From Pogostemon cablin (Eukaryota > Streptophyta > Magnoliopsida > Lamiales > Lamiaceae), in NCBI GenBank assembly GCA_023678885.1, contig CM042962.1, positions 20,040,336-20,104,335 of the forward strand: a stretch of DNA of 64,000 bases, given 5' to 3'. The notes beneath the pieces are model-generated. The model saw only the letters and a program-made list of their open reading frames with translations, did no database searches and was not told where the DNA came from. Position 1 is the stretch's first letter, and every line of letters begins with the position of its first letter. Of this stretch, positions 11,201 through 23,934 are shown piece after piece. The position numbers were made by a program, and so were the translations under genes.

Positions 11201-11297
11201 TTATATACGTATAGTACTAATACATTATAATATAATGATATTAATAATAGTAGTGACTCGTGAAAAATAAGGAAGAAAGTTGGCGATGGAAAAACTC

Positions 11298-11299
<2 letters not shown>

Positions 11300-11387
<88 letters not shown>

Positions 11388-11391
11388 TATA
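11300..11391. repeat. AT-dinucleotide microsatellite
   Basis: About 90 bp of nearly uninterrupted AT repeats in the 5' LTR. Confidence 0.95.
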
Positions 11392-11581
11392 TTTACTGCC
11401 AAAAGTGGGTGATTGCTTTAAAGCTAATTACAAGGCTATTCATGGAAGAAATTTCACTTAGTTTACATTCTACTGCGTGTGGAAATTTACCCAGGCCATT
11501 TATTACTCTTTTTTTTTTAATTTTATTAGAAGACCTGCAAATAGGTTTGGAAAAAATATATTAGGTGCCTATACCTATTTC

Positions 11582-11582
<1 letters not shown>

Positions 11583-11649
<67 letters not shown>

Positions 11650-11660
11650 TATATTATTAT
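11583..11660. repeat. ATT trinucleotide then TA dinucleotide tract
   Basis: ATT repeats from 11583 to about 11617 are followed by TA repeats to about 11660, inside the 5' LTR. Confidence 0.9.
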
Positions 11661-12062
11661 TATTATAATTATACATATAATATATATTTAATATTATCTC
11701 AAATGGTTAGTATTTTACTATTTTCTATACAAATTCAAAATAGTGTTCGTTTTATTTTATTGGTGCTAGTAGTGCGGTTGAACTTTGATGTCTCCGTCAC
11801 TTCTTCCTGTAAATTTTTAGAAGCAAAACAAATTATATTAGTAACATTATGAAAATAGTATAAAAATAATTATAAATGTTTGGGGTATTACATAACTCAT
11901 ATGATCATATCTATCCGCTACGTTCGTCATTCCACTACCTAGTCTGATTTCATCTCTTCTATTTCAATCTACTTCTTGTTATCCTCTTTTTATTGCTCGA
12001 AATGAGAGATTTCTCGCTCATCTTTTCTCGAGGGAAAGTAAAGGGACTTCCAGTTGTGGGTC

Positions 12063-13880
12063 TGATGAGAGTGAAAATAAGCGTGTTTTAGTATCCAATT
12101 TAACATATTTTTGATAGGAATTATTGTTATATATTAGCACAAGTATCTTACATTCTATATATGTGAGAAAAAGGTGCACTTGAGGTGTTTTATTGTGTTT
12201 TAGGTGGAAAAAGGATAAAAAATATAAAGTTGGAGAAAAGGTGCAACTTGTGCAAGAATGCTAAAAAATGCACATACAAGTTTTGTAATTTTTCTGTATT
12301 TTTATGAAGTTCAAAACTATAATTATAATAAATATTTGGAAAGCCACGGAAGAGAGGGTCGTTTTGGCATAAGAAACACCTCAATCGAAGTTCAAACGAG
12401 AAAGTTATAATCAAAATGGTGACGTCACGCAAACTATGCCGAATAGAACGGCTTTGCCACTTTGCATGACTGTTTACAAGTACAAATGTTGGACTTTTTG
12501 TAAGTTCTTTATATGTATGAAAATCCAATGAAAAGAAGATTACGTGTGCGCAAGAGTCACTCAAATTGGAGGTTGGATGCGGAAGTTATGCGCGAAACGC
12601 TGAAACTGCGCAATGCCGCTCGACCAGCCGCTCGATCAAGGGTCCTCCGCTCGACCAAGAGCTGTTTGGTTGAGAGGGACACGGAAGCCAAATTTTCGAA
12701 TTTTATACTTCCTATGTGTGTATGTTCGTGTTTTCCAAGAAAAGACACATCCAAGGTCCGTTAGGAGAGTTTACAAGTATAAAAGGGATGCAGTTACAAC
12801 AAAAAAGCGCGTACCGCAACACAATCATCCTACACCCCACAAGGGGGGATCATCCCCCAACCAAGATCCATATCCTTTCCTCCATCCATCCATAACTATG
12901 AAGATTCATCCGCTGAATCAAGAGGAGAACCAAGAGGAGATTTCAATACGGAGAAGGATGCGACGACGACTGCATCTAGGGTTTTATCGTTTCTTAATTT
13001 ATCTTGTAATTTTCAGACATATGGGTAAGATCTATCCAACCCCCATGATTGTTCTTCGTAACATCATGGGCTAGAACCATTTTGGTAGATCTAGGGTTTT
13101 GAAGGTTTTATGAATTAATTAAACTCTCGTGTGTATACTCCATACGACACTACTTGTGAAATTATTTTATATATGATTATGCATTTTTAATTCATATTCA
13201 CGGTCATTTTGTGCATCTTCAACTGTTATATAGAGTCTGAATACATATCTTGGTTGTTGATTGAGCGCGTTCACTGCTGAACAAGATTACATGTTATGAT
13301 TTTAAGTAAGAGGACTCCAAAGCTTCATTAGAACTGTCATATATGAATGTTTATTAATTGAATTAAATTCGAGTTAATAAGAAATATAAAGAGGTTAATT
13401 TTATAGTACCTATAAAGGGAGATCATATCGAGTTAGAGTACCAATCCTAGGGGGAAATAATTGATACTGATAGTACCTAGAAAGGGGGGTAAAATTATGT
13501 CTCTTGCCCCGAGGTTATTCACACATGTTACACACATATTTACATGTGTCTATAGAGTAGATTTACATGGTTTAGTGATGCGTCCATAGTCCATAAGGCA
13601 GAGTCGCCTGCACTAGAGAGGAAAGTTAAGTAGTAAAACTGGATTACCCTAGAGCTACCTATTCTCCATTCTTGAGACACTTTCGTATTCTTCTAGTGTT
13701 ATTTATTTTATTTGTTATTTTAATTAATTGTTTAGTAGTTTAATAATTAAATCTCAAATCTTATTACCATCTTGTCTTAATTAGTTTAGCTAATAGTTAA
13801 CTTAGTCGCTTGCTTAAGCTGCAATTGATATCCTTAATACTTGGGGATTAATTTTTTGCGTGCAAAGAAAACACCCATCA
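12063..13880 (+). repeat. 5' LTR (1818 bp)
   Basis: It starts TGATGAGAGTG and ends ACACCCATCA. A TATA box (TATAAAAG) lies at 12778-12785. About 110 bp upstream is a cluster of CTCGACCA words (12616-12670). A 153-codon frame (12613-13074) crosses the promoter; it is similar in the other LTR but I doubt it is a gene. Two copies of a block shared with other LTRs lie at about 12336-12434 and 12519-12630. Confidence 0.9.
12778..12785 (+). promoter_or_regulatory. LTR TATA box
   Basis: TATAAAAG follows the conserved phrase GAGAGTTTACAAG. The same arrangement is at 16638, 36935 and, on the minus strand, 19441, so this is the family's core promoter. Confidence 0.7.
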
Positions 13881-13886
13881 AGTTTT

Positions 13887-13904
13887 TGGCGCCGTTGCCA
13901 GGGA
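13887..13904 (+). promoter_or_regulatory. Primer binding site, tRNA-Asp type
   Basis: TGGCGCCGTTGCCAGGGA begins six bases after the 5' LTR. This is the primer site usual in Athila elements. Confidence 0.9.
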
Positions 13905-15907
13905 TGACTGTTAATATTGATTTTATTATTTCTAGTTTGATTAAAACTTTTATTTGTGATTATTAATATCTATCTAACCTTAATTTTTTTCTGAGGTACT
14001 TGTGCACTGGGAAAAGGAGAGGAAAGAAAGGAAGTATTTGAAGGTGAGGGTGCAAGAAGACTGCCCTCTGATCAAGTAGTCTAAAAGGCTGCATACCAGC
14101 GTGATTCTCCGACGTTAAACATGAACGCCTGTTGTGGGCTTGCCATTCCATTTTTATTGCTTTCGTGTTTCTTTTGTGTGAGTGAGGAGTTTTTATATTT
14201 AAAATGCTCACGCTTCGGTAATTACATCTCTTTTTAAACTTAATTTCGACTTATGTTTTTACTAAGTTTGGGGGGTGTGATGTACTTACCTTATCTTATG
14301 AACACCGAGGGTATAATTTTTTCTTTCGTTGGTTGTTCGTTTGTTAGGGGGTTAATTTTTTGCGGCATATTAATATTTTAACCGGTGTTGGTATGTCAAT
14401 TTTTTGCAACTTACCTAATGCTTAGTGTGTTGTTTTTATGTGTTTCCTAGTGTTTAGTGGTCGAGTTTTAAATTTTGTTGTCTTTGAGTATGTTTGAGCA
14501 TTAATGATAGAAAACTGTAACTAAGTGGCAAGACTTGACCTTACCGAGTTAACAACTCGAGGAGCTCGCAAACGTTCTGAAGAAATATCAGGTTCTCTCG
14601 TTTCCTTATTCTAATTTTTATGCGTGCTTTTAATTCATGGGAGTGGAAGGATTGAGTTTATGTTTTTGTGATCCATATGAGCTTATATTTTTTAATTGTA
14701 CTTGAAATTCATTTGCTCTTAAAATTGATGAAGGAAGTGTACTTGAGTTATATTGTGGTATGAAGTTCTGTGTGTACTTGTGGGATATTGCGTATCATGA
14801 AAAGTGCTCTGTTACTTGTTAAAAACCCATATGAGATTTTGAGCCTCGTTGATCATGTTACATAATCACATGATATTTCTTTTCTAGTGAGTATCGTTCT
14901 TGTGTATGTATTCTAGAACTTGTCTATTGTCTTATATAAAACTACATGTGTGTTAGATGATGGGAAATGATCTACGGTCATCCTTAAATTTATGAGTTAC
15001 TTAACTAAATAATTCCCTACCAAATGATATTTATCCTTAGTTAGCCTCGTTGAGCCTAAAAACCTCATTCTTCGGCAGCCTACGTGAAATAACGACTTTG
15101 AGCATCTGAATTTTTGAGCTTGATTCTATCATCACGAGAATTAATGGCTTTTCAAAGTGTGTTGATGGAGTTTGATAACAGTTTGAGAATGAATGAAATT
15201 GGTGTTGAAACAGTTTATTGAACTTGAAAATGCAGCAAAGAAAAATCGTGGAGTAGTTCTTAAATCTAGTACTCCATGGAATCAAGTAACCTAGGGTAGT
15301 GCGTAAATCTAGTACCCTATAGAGGATGCGCAAGGTAGTGCCCGAAACTGGTACCTCGAGAGAAAAAAATAAAATAAGGGAAAAAATATTGTGCTCGAAA
15401 GAGATAAGTGAAAGAGTTGAGGAGGATGTACCTAATTGAAGTGAGTAAGAAGAATGAAAGATCATGATGGAGTGCACGCTTGATTGATCCGAGTTTTGAG
15501 TCACTTATCCATATATTTCCTAACTTAACCAAAGAGCCAACATTACATAAAAAAAGTACTTTTTGATCCCATTGTCGAATCATACTTTAGTGGTGGAGAG
15601 TTTGAGACTTTTGACAAGCTTATGATTATGCATGCACTTGAATTGAATTTAAGTATAAACACCTTAACCCGTAAGTGTACATCTTTTACACTTGAGTGCG
15701 AGTGATATATACTTCCCGTGAGAACATGTCAATTGAGCATTTGAATTGGTGGTGATTGTTTTATTTTGTATGCTATGAATTGATTATTACATGTAATGAA
15801 AGTTGCATGACCTAAGTTGAGGACAATTGTATTTTGAATTGAGTTATGGTCATAGTCCATATTTCCCTGCTAATTTTCTTACATGTTGCCTCGGGACGAG
15901 CAACGGG

Positions 15908-15921
15908 TAAGTTTGGGGGTT
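15908..15921 (+). promoter_or_regulatory. Polypurine tract
   Basis: GTAAGTTTGGGGGT directly before the 3' LTR. It follows the words GACGAGCAACGG, also seen before the LTR at 33786. Confidence 0.8.
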
Positions 15922-17774
15922 TGATGAGAGTGAAAATAAGCGTATTTTAGTATCCAATTTAACACATTTTTAATAGGAATTGTTTTTATATATTAGCACA
16001 AGTATCTTATATTAAATATATGTGAGAAAAAGGTGCACTTGAGGTATTTTATTGTGTTTTAGGTGGAAAAAGGATCAAAAGTGCAATGTTGGAGAAAAGG
16101 TGCAACTTGTGCAAGATTACTGAAAAATGCACGTCCAACTTGTGTAATTTTTTGGTATTTTTTTGGAGGTAAAAACTAAAAGAGTGATATATGGTTGGAA
16201 AGCTACAGAAGAGAGGGTTGTTTTGGCATAAGAAACACCTCAATCTAAGTCCAAACGAGAAAGTTATGATCAAAATGGTGACGTCGCGCAAGGTGTGCCA
16301 TACAGAACGTCTGTGCCACTTTGCATGATTGTTACACCTATAAATGTTAGGGTTTTTATAAGTTCTTTATATATATAGAAAGCCAAGTAAGGGAAGGTCG
16401 CATGAGTGCAAGAATCACACAAATCGGAGTCAAGATGTGGAAGTTATGCACGAAACGGTGAGACTGCGCAATGCTGCTCGACCAGCCACTCGACCAAAGA
16501 TCCTCCGCTCGACCAAGAGCTGTTTGGTCAAGTGGGGACACGGAAGCCAGATATTTCATATTTTACACTTCCTGTGCATGTATGTTTGTGTTTTCCAAGA
16601 AAAGGCCCATCCAAGGTCCGTTAGGAGAGTTTATAAGTATAAAAGGGATGCAGGTTACAACTGAAAAGCGCGTACCGCAACACAATCATCCTACACCCCA
16701 CAAGGAGGGGATCACCCCCAACCAAGATCCACATCCTTTCCTCCATCCATCTATTACTGTGAAGATTCGTCCGCTGAATCAAGATGAGAACCAAGAGGAG
16801 GTTTTAAGACGGAGAAGGACGCGACAACGCACCATCTTGGTTTTTTATCATTTTCTAATTTGTCTTGTAATTTCCGGACATATGGGTAAGATCTATCCAA
16901 CACCCATGATTGTTCTTTGCAACATATGGGCTAGAACCATTTTGGTAGATCTAGGGTTTTGAAGATTTTATGAATTAATTAAACTCTCGTGTGTATACTC
17001 TGTAGAACACTACTTGTGGAATTATTTTATATATAATTATGCATTTTTAATTCATATTCACGGTCGTTTTGTGCATCTTCAACTGTTATATAGAGTCTGA
17101 ATATATATCTTGGTTGTTTATTGAGCGCGTTCACTGCTGAACAGGATTTCATGTTATGATTCTAAGTGAAGGGACTCTGAAGTTTCATTAGAACTATCAT
17201 ATATGAATGTTTATTAATTGAATTGAATTCGGGTTAATAAGCAGGATAAAGAGGTTAATTTTATTGTATATATAAAGGGAGATCATATCGGGTTAGAATA
17301 CCAATCCTAGGGGAAATAATTGATACTGATAGAACCTAGAAAGGGGGGTGAAATTATGTCTCTTGCTCCGAGGTTATTCACACGTGTTACACGCATATTT
17401 ACTTGTGTCTATAGAGTAGATTTGCATGGTTTAGTGATGCGTCCATAGTCCACAAGACAGAGTCGGCCTACACTTGAGAGGGAAGTTATATAGTAAAACT
17501 GGATTACCCTAGAGCTACCTATTCTCAATTCTTGAGACACTTTCGTATTCTTCCAGTGTTATTTATTTTATTTGTTATTTTAATTAATTGTTTAGTAGTT
17601 AAATAATTAAATCCCAAATCTTATTGTCATCTTGTCTTAATTAATTTAGTTAATAATTAAATTGACAATACACCGTCCTTTGGGTTCGATATTTAACTTG
17701 GTCGCTTGCTTAAGCTGCAATAAATATCCTTAATACTTGGGGATTAATTTTGCTTACAAAGAGAACGCCCATCA
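15922..17774 (+). repeat. 3' LTR (1853 bp)
   Basis: Near-collinear with the 5' LTR, with small indels, including a short segment containing CACCGTCCTTTGGGTTCG near 17670 that the left copy lacks. TATA box at 16638-16645. CTCGACCA cluster at 16476-16533. The frame at 16471-16962 corresponds to the left LTR's frame. Confidence 0.9.
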
Positions 17775-17779
17775 GGGTC

Positions 17780-18225
17780 CCGAACGATCATTCCTATGAA
17801 CTTGCCATTGTAGCTCTTGTTCTTATATGTCTTATATTTATCCTTTTATTAGAGAGTATAAAACTCTTCATCCAACAGGAAGAGTGAATTCTAAGAATTT
17901 TAGGTAGATGAGTATATGTTGATACACAGAATGAAAATTGAAGCTTATGTAATTATTATTATTATTATTTTAATTCACATAACAAGGATGTAGTTGAAAA
18001 AATGAGAGACCAACTGCTATACTTTGACAAAACGGATACTACAATAATGTTTACCTACTAAGGAAGAAAAATATATAAAATTCAACAAATAAAAATGTGT
18101 GCTTAAATATGCTTGTAATGGGTAGTTTAGCATATTAAGAAGAGATGCAAATAAAATACATATTGTTGATTAGCATATTAATGTATTTTATATTTTTACT
18201 TTATAGCATGGAAGCAAGTGTGGAC
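17780..18225. other. Segment upstream of the Mutator transposase remnant
   Basis: AT-rich with an ATT microsatellite (17946-17971). No gene seen. It is probably the 5' flank or untranslated part of the Mutator-like element that follows. Confidence 0.4.
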
Positions 18226-18333
18226 TTAATGTTCCATTATACGGGTACATGAATTTTTTCACCTAATTTAACATAAGTTGGTGGAGAGACTAATCTTCTT
18301 GAGAATTTTGATTTGGATTTTCTATCTTATACT

Positions 18334-19975
18334 TGTTGGGCGTTTTCTCAACACACAATTTTAATCCCCAAGTATGAAGAATGCGATTGTAGTTTAGATA
18401 AGCGACCAAGTTATATTTATCGAACCCAAAGGACAGTTGGTTATCAATTTATTATTATCTAAACTAAGAGAAACTATTATTGGTAATTTAATTGGAGAAT
18501 AGTTATTAAACTAATAAACAATAATAAAATAGCAAATAAAAGAGAGGCAGTAGAGGAAAATGAGAGTTAACAAGTGAGAAGATAGGTAGCTCTTTGGGCA
18601 ATCCAGTTTCACTAATTAATCTCCCTTCCGTATGTCAATGTCCGACTCTGCCTTGTAGATTATGGATGCATCACTAAGCCATGCAAATCCACTCTATAGA
18701 CATAAGCAGATAAGCGTGTAACATGTATGAATTGCCTCGAAGCAAGAGATATAATTACACCCCCCTTTCTAGGTACTATCAGTATCAATTATTTCCCGTG
18801 CACTAAGTACTCTAACCCAATATGATCTTCCTTTATAGGTACTATATAATTATCCTCTTTATCCTACTTACTAACCCGAATTCAATTCAATTAATAAGTA
18901 TTCATATAAGATAGTTCTAATCAAGCTTCGGAGTCGCCTCACTTAGAATTATAACATGTAATCCTGCTCAGTAGTGAACGCACTCAATCAATAACCAAGA
19001 TATGTATTCAAACTCTACATAACAATTAATTATGCACAAAACAACTCTGAGTATGAATAAAAAATGCATAGTCTTATATAAAATAAATCCACAAGTAGTG
19101 TTGTACGGAGTATACACACGGAAGTTCAATTAACTAAATAAAAACCTTCATAACCCTAGAACTACCAAAGTGGTTCTAGCGCATGACGCTTCGAAGAACG
19201 TTCATGGTGATTGGACAGATCTTACCCATAGTCTAGAAAATTACAAGAAAGATTAAGTTGCGAAGTAAACCATAGATGTGGGCGCCGTTGCTTCTCGCTT
19301 CGTCTTGAATCTTCACTTGGTTCTCTGTTGATTCTCTGCACCAATCTCTCTCTACAGCTCCTGCGGATGGAGTTAGGGTTTGGATGTGGTGTAGGATGGA
19401 TGTGGAATCTAACTTTCTTTTTGGTGTGATCGGCACCCCATTTTATACTTGTAGCTTCTCCTTATGGACCTTTACTGGGCTTTTTCATAGAAAACACGCA
19501 CATGGATGCACTAGAGGTGAAATCACGATGTTTCGGAGTTGATTTGTCTCCATTCGAGCAGACCTGACATGGTCGAACAAGACCTCTTGGTCGAACTGAG
19601 GTCGAACGACGTGTTTGTAAATTGAACTTCGTTTCTGCTTGCCGTTCAACTTGACTTAAACAGTTCGATTTGACTTCGCTTGGTTGAACAGGTTTCATTA
19701 GTCGAATGACCTCTCTGTAAGTTGAAACACTATTGTTCGACCAGGCTGATACTGGTCGAACAGCCTTCCCAGGTCGAACTACACCTCAAAAATCGTGTTT
19801 TCTAATTTTGAGCACTTCAAACCTATTTTCCTGTACAAATATGCTCAAATAACCTCAGTAGCATCTGATTCGTGGATTTTCTATAAACATCTCGATTTAT
19901 CTTGATAATAGATCAAATCATACTCAATTTTCACATAAATCGGAGCTCAAAACACCTGAATTATCACTCTCATCA
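18334..19975 (-). mobile_element. Solo Athila-like LTR (1642 bp) inside the MULE
   Basis: Perfect duplications ATACT (18329-18333, 19976-19980) flank an LTR whose plus-strand ends are TGTTGGGCG and CTCTCATCA. The minus-strand reading is related to the 12063 family but distinct. The TATA box is at 19441-19447 (minus). About 110 bp upstream in the LTR's sense lies an array of GGTCGAAC words (19555-19790). No interior remains. Confidence 0.9.
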
Positions 19976-21537
19976 ATACTCACATTAGGAAGAAGTTTAT
20001 CACCCATTTTGGTTGTTCCTCTCTAACAAAAATATAGGTCCTTAAACCTGGTAAAAATTTAGATGATGGCTTGCTTTTAGTCGAGGGCGATGAGTGCATT
20101 AAAATATTGACTAAATACTTGGTGAAATTAAAGAAAAAGCTTTTGATGCATATATATGCACATGATGCTCATGACCTTCCTCACTTAAACATAAGTGAAC
20201 TTTTAAATGATGATGATCATGAAACTCAAGTTAGTCAAATTGGGACTCAATGTAGTTATGTTGAACCTCCAAAATAAGTTCAAAGTGAGGGAAGTAAAGT
20301 TTCAGATTTGAATTTTTTGGGATGGGTTGGAAATTTGTTTATAGAGAATATGAGTCCACCTCGTTTGAGTTTATTGCTAAATAATGGTAATGGTAAGTTT
20401 CAAGGGAGTTGCGGCAGAAATGTTATTGATAATTTGAATAATGAAGCTGATGGGATGTGTCCTTTGATATAAATGTAGAAAATGAAACAGGTGATGTTTT
20501 TGGTCAAAGAGTTGTTTTAATTGAAGGTGACATGATTCCAGTTGATATACTTGAAGATGGGGAAGATATTCGTGATGGGCCTCTCAATTTGATCAATGTT
20601 GTTTGTGATGATATCATTATGAATGATGAAAGTTTAGAAGAAGATACAGACAATGAAGATAAAATTTCTGAAGATGATGGCATGAAATTGATATTTCCAT
20701 GATGACATATAACAGTGATAGATTACTATATGAAAATGATGGTCATAATTCACATTTCATGCTTGGAATTACTTTTAGCTATTACCAGATATAGCATAAA
20801 AAATGGTGTGATTTGAAGTTGAAACCGAATGAGCCTTATAGACTCAAAGCTAAATGCAAAGAATATGGTTGTCCATTTGAGTTATTCATCTCAAGAGAAG
20901 GTATAAATGGAGGTTTGGTTGTAAAAAAGCTACTTCATGATCACAATTGTTATAAGGTGTTCAAGAATTCCTTAGCTACTACTAAGTTTCTAGAAAGCAA
21001 GTTTAAGGATAAAGTGTATAGAAATCCAAGTATAAAAGTGAAAGAGTTGATTGGTGAAGCTAAAAGAGAAACGAAGTTAGATGTCACTTATATTAAGTGC
21101 AAAAGGGCAAAAAAGATTATAATGAATGAGTTAGATAGAAGTTACCTAGTTGACTTTAGCCATTTAGCTGCTTATGCTGATGCTATGAAAAGAACAAATC
21201 CAGGTACAACTGTTGAAATTGATTTATGTAATGAGGGACTGCAGCATGGGAAATCAATTTTTAGAAGGATGTTCATTTGTTTTGATGCTCTTAAAACAGG
21301 ATGGAAAGCAGGTTGTAGGCCTTTCATAGGTGTAGATGGTTGTTTTCTTAAAGGTATGTCAAGGGACAAGTGCTTGTAGCTGTGGGAAAAGATGCATAAG
21401 ATCAAATTTATCCCATTGCTTGGGCGGTGATACACAAAGAGAATAAAGTTAATTGGAAGTGATTTTTACAATGTCTTGTAAAAGAACTTGACTTGGAAAC
21501 TGGGGCCAAACTTATATTGATTTCTGATATGCAAAAG

Positions 21538-21623
21538 GTGAGAAACATGTTACTCCATACTTAAACAAATCTTAATTATGTCTTTACTAATAACTTTTCT
21601 CTTTTGAAATTGATATTATGTAG
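21538..21623 (+). other. Probable intron of the MULE transposase
   Basis: An 86-bp stretch with GT at the start (after ATGCAAAAG) and TAG at the end. Removing it joins SDMQK to ELLAAVEEV in frame, as expected in the family, while the unspliced reading breaks. Confidence 0.65.
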
Positions 21624-23279
21624 GAACTTCTAGCGGCAGTTGAAGAAGTTCTACTCGAGGCTGAACATAGATGGTGTGCAAGACACATTGAAGCAAATTG
21701 GGCTAAGAAATGGCATAGTGAAGAGTTAAAGAAAATGTTTTGGATATGCGCTTGGAGCACGTACAAAGAAGAATTCAAAGATAATCTAAAGATACTAGGC
21801 ACAATCTCTGAAAAAGCTACAAAATAGCTTATGAAGTATCCACCATCAACATGGAATAGAGGTGCTAATCAAATACGTTGGATAATAACATGTGTGAGAG
21901 TTTCAATTCAAGCATACTTGAGGCAAGACAAAAACCAATAATCAGCATGTTAGAAGAGTTCAAATAGAAGCAATGGTTAGACTAACAACAAGAAAGATTA
22001 TGGTTGAAAAGTGAAAAACTCAGTGGAGTACTGCAAGTATGGATTTTTTTCATGATAATAAAACAAAAGCATTTGGATCTATTGTATTGTTTAATGAGCA
22101 GAAGGATACGAGGTCAGTGCTGGTGATAACTCTAATACTGTATATATCAATAAGCAATTATGTACATGTAGAGTTTGGGATATTACTGGAATTCCTTGTC
22201 CACATGCAATTAAAGTACTTGAACTTGCTAGGATTGATCCGATGTCTCAAATATCCCATTGGTATCACAAAACAGCGTATGTTGCCAGCTATGAGTTTGC
22301 TATGGAACCTATGCCAGGTAAGAAATTCATGAAGTGTGATTTGTTTGAGCCTCCATCTGTAACAAAGATGCCGAGCAGACCTAAAAAAGAAAGGGTCAGG
22401 AGTCAGAGTGAAAAACCATGAGTAGGGAAACTAAGTAAAAGAGGAAGGACGATTACATGCTCTAAGTGTCACGATGAAGGGCATAATCAAGCCACTTGTA
22501 AAATTCCAATTTTTGAGGTATTTTCTATATATTTGTGTCTTTTGATATATGATTTTTCATTTTACAATCCTAAATTCTCTTGTATTTCTTATTTTTTCAG
22601 ACTTCATTGGAACCTATTAGATCATTACAATCACCATTTCAACATGTTAAAGATTGTTTGGTTTATAATACTCTTTTATAATGTTTTTAATTCTATGAAT
22701 TTTTGGTTTGACTTCTAATTCTACCTCAAATGGTAAAAAAAATCTTGTTGGATCAATAGAAATACAAGAAAGGCTTCCTTCTAATATGAGTGCCAAGTTA
22801 TTAGGGGGTAAACATAGTCGAAGGCCAAGAGGAGCACAAAGTGATTTTGGGGTTTATTTTGATGAAAACAATGGCAACATCATTAGAAAATGTGAGTATA
22901 AAATATAATATGACTGCCTAAATTTTTTTTCTGAAAAATTCATTATGACTTTGTATATTTTTCATTTCTTGGTTCCTAATTTTGATGACTAATATGGATT
23001 AAACAACCTGGGATGTCAAATGAAAGATTTGTTGTTCAAGCTGATGTTTTAACCAATCAACCTGTTAGAACAAGCTCTGATCCTGAAGTAAGATTTCCAA
23101 TCCCAAATGAGAGAGAAATCAGACAATCAAAACTAGGTTTTAAAGCACCTAGTAGTACTGGCTCAAGAAAGATTGGATATGTTGGTGATGGTTATAACGT
23201 ACAGTTGTCCACAAATCTCCCATTTAAAGCACCAGGATTACAGTGGCATAGCTAACCATGCACAACATCTAGTCAACTT

Positions 23280-23934
23280 TAAGAATGGAGGCAACAGGTG
23301 ATTAACAAAGTTAACCAACCACAAAAAGATAAGAAGTGATGAAATAGTGGTTGGGATAGTTTTTTGATATTTTGCTAACAATCTTATTAAATAAAGGAAA
23401 TGTTTCTGCGAAAACTTCTTAAAATACTTGAGTTTTATTATTTTGCAGATTTTATGTTGTCTTGCAAAATGATATGATTTGGGAAACTTGAGCATTTTTT
23501 AGTTTTTCTTTGATGTAATGATTGAAATTTTGCATCTATTTGGATAATGATATGATGAATTCAAGAATGGAGGATTCTAATGCCTTCTTGATGAATTAGT
23601 TGTTGCTGCTATTTATGTATATTAGGCTACTTTTTTTTTGGTTGCTGCTTTTAGTGTGCTGCTAAAATCTACTGTGTTGCTATAGTATTATGGTTTTTGC
23701 TTTTATTTTACTTATTCTTGATGTGGTATCTTATGACTTGTCATGGATGGTTGTCGTTTGTAGTTTTGCTTATTCTTGATATGGTATCTTATGACTTATC
23801 ATGGTTTCAGTATCTCCTTTACTAATTATTTACTTGAGAGTGAAAAGTATAATTAATGTACTAATTCAGTATCTCATAGTGTTTGAGCTTGAGAGGAGAG
23901 AAGTTTGATTCTATTTTATGTACTAATTATTGGT
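23280..23934. other. Spacer with a 36-bp repeat pair
   Basis: No gene recognised. A 36-bp phrase starting CTTATTCTTGAT occurs at 23711-23746 and 23769-23804 (period 58 bp). Confidence 0.5.

Larger units (their letters stand above)
2737..11892 (-). mobile_element. Ty3/gypsy LTR retrotransposon, decayed (probable chromovirus)
   Basis: The element is bounded by the perfect 5-bp target duplication TAACT (2732-2736 and 11893-11897). Read on the minus strand it runs 5' LTR (11892-10172), tRNA-Met primer site, leader, gag, protease, RT, RNase H, integrase, 3' LTR (4009-2737). This PR-RT-RH-IN order defines Ty3/gypsy. The two zinc knuckles and ~1.7-kb LTR suggest a Tekay/Del-like chromovirus, but the C-terminal chromodomain region is deleted, so lineage is uncertain. 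Stop codons, frameshifts, the missing LTR edge and a solo LTR in gag show it is dead. Any transcript would be only a partner for other elements. Confidence 0.9.
10172..11892 (-). repeat. 5' LTR of the gypsy element (1721 bp)
   Basis: In plus orientation it starts TGTAGCACCCCGAG beside the primer site and ends GTATTACA next to the TAACT duplication. It contains tandem hairpin units (about 10935-11200), a long AT microsatellite (11300-11391), and an ATT/TA tract (11583-11660). The 3' LTR equivalent of the AT tract is much shorter, so it expanded after insertion. Confidence 0.9.
13881..15921 (+). other. Interior of the non-autonomous element, non-coding
   Basis: No convincing ORF; the frames present lie mostly on the opposite strand and look like chance. 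It holds the primer site, an Athila-like GACGTTAAACA word followed by GTTGTGGGCTTGCCA (about 14112-14150), a block containing AACCAAAGAGCCAACATTAC (15528-15547) that recurs in four other elements here, and the polypurine tract. Confidence 0.75.
12063..17774 (+). mobile_element. Non-autonomous Athila-like LTR retrotransposon
   Basis: Two LTRs (12063-13880, 15922-17774) of the TGATGAG...CCCATCA type are flanked by the perfect duplication GGGTC (12058-12062, 17775-17779). A tRNA-Asp-type primer site follows the left LTR and a G-rich tract precedes the right one. The ~2.04-kb interior has no gag or pol, so the element depended on a partner. The primer site and the GACGTTAAACA word near 14112 are typical of Athila-lineage Ty3/gypsy. 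The high similarity of the LTRs suggests it is younger than the element at 27422. Confidence 0.9.
18226..23270 (+). pseudogene. Mutator-like (MULE) transposase, split by a solo LTR
   Basis: A MURA-type DDE transposase that moved Mutator-like elements. The reading opens with MFHYTGT and VGGETNLLENFDLDFLSYT up to 18333. It resumes after the solo LTR with HIRKKFITHFGC and PGKNLDDGLLLVEGDECI (about 19981-20100), the usual N-terminal domain. An acidic linker follows (20457-20702). The MULE N-terminal zinc-binding and catalytic part is 20813-21379: CKEYGCPFELFIS, then FIGVDGCFLKG with the first Asp. ISDMQK (second Asp) ends at 21537, followed by a probable intron, then EHRWCARHIEANW and YKEEFKDNL (probable Glu). 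A SWIM finger CTCRVWDITGIPCPHA is near 22160, and CSKCHDEGHNQATC (CX2CX4HX4C) near 22460. Several stops and frameshifts; dead. Confidence 0.85.

Noticed and set aside
11280..11852. ORFs with runs of Ile/Tyr
   Set aside because: They translate AT and ATT microsatellites.
15037..15583. Minus-strand ORFs of 88-155 codons inside the non-autonomous element
   Set aside because: They oppose the element's sense and match no gag, pol or env family.
17780..23934. FAR1/FHY3-like host gene instead of a MULE transposase
   Set aside because: Stops, frameshifts and the MURA-type N-terminal, DDE and SWIM/knuckle order fit a decayed MULE; no intact host-type gene remains.
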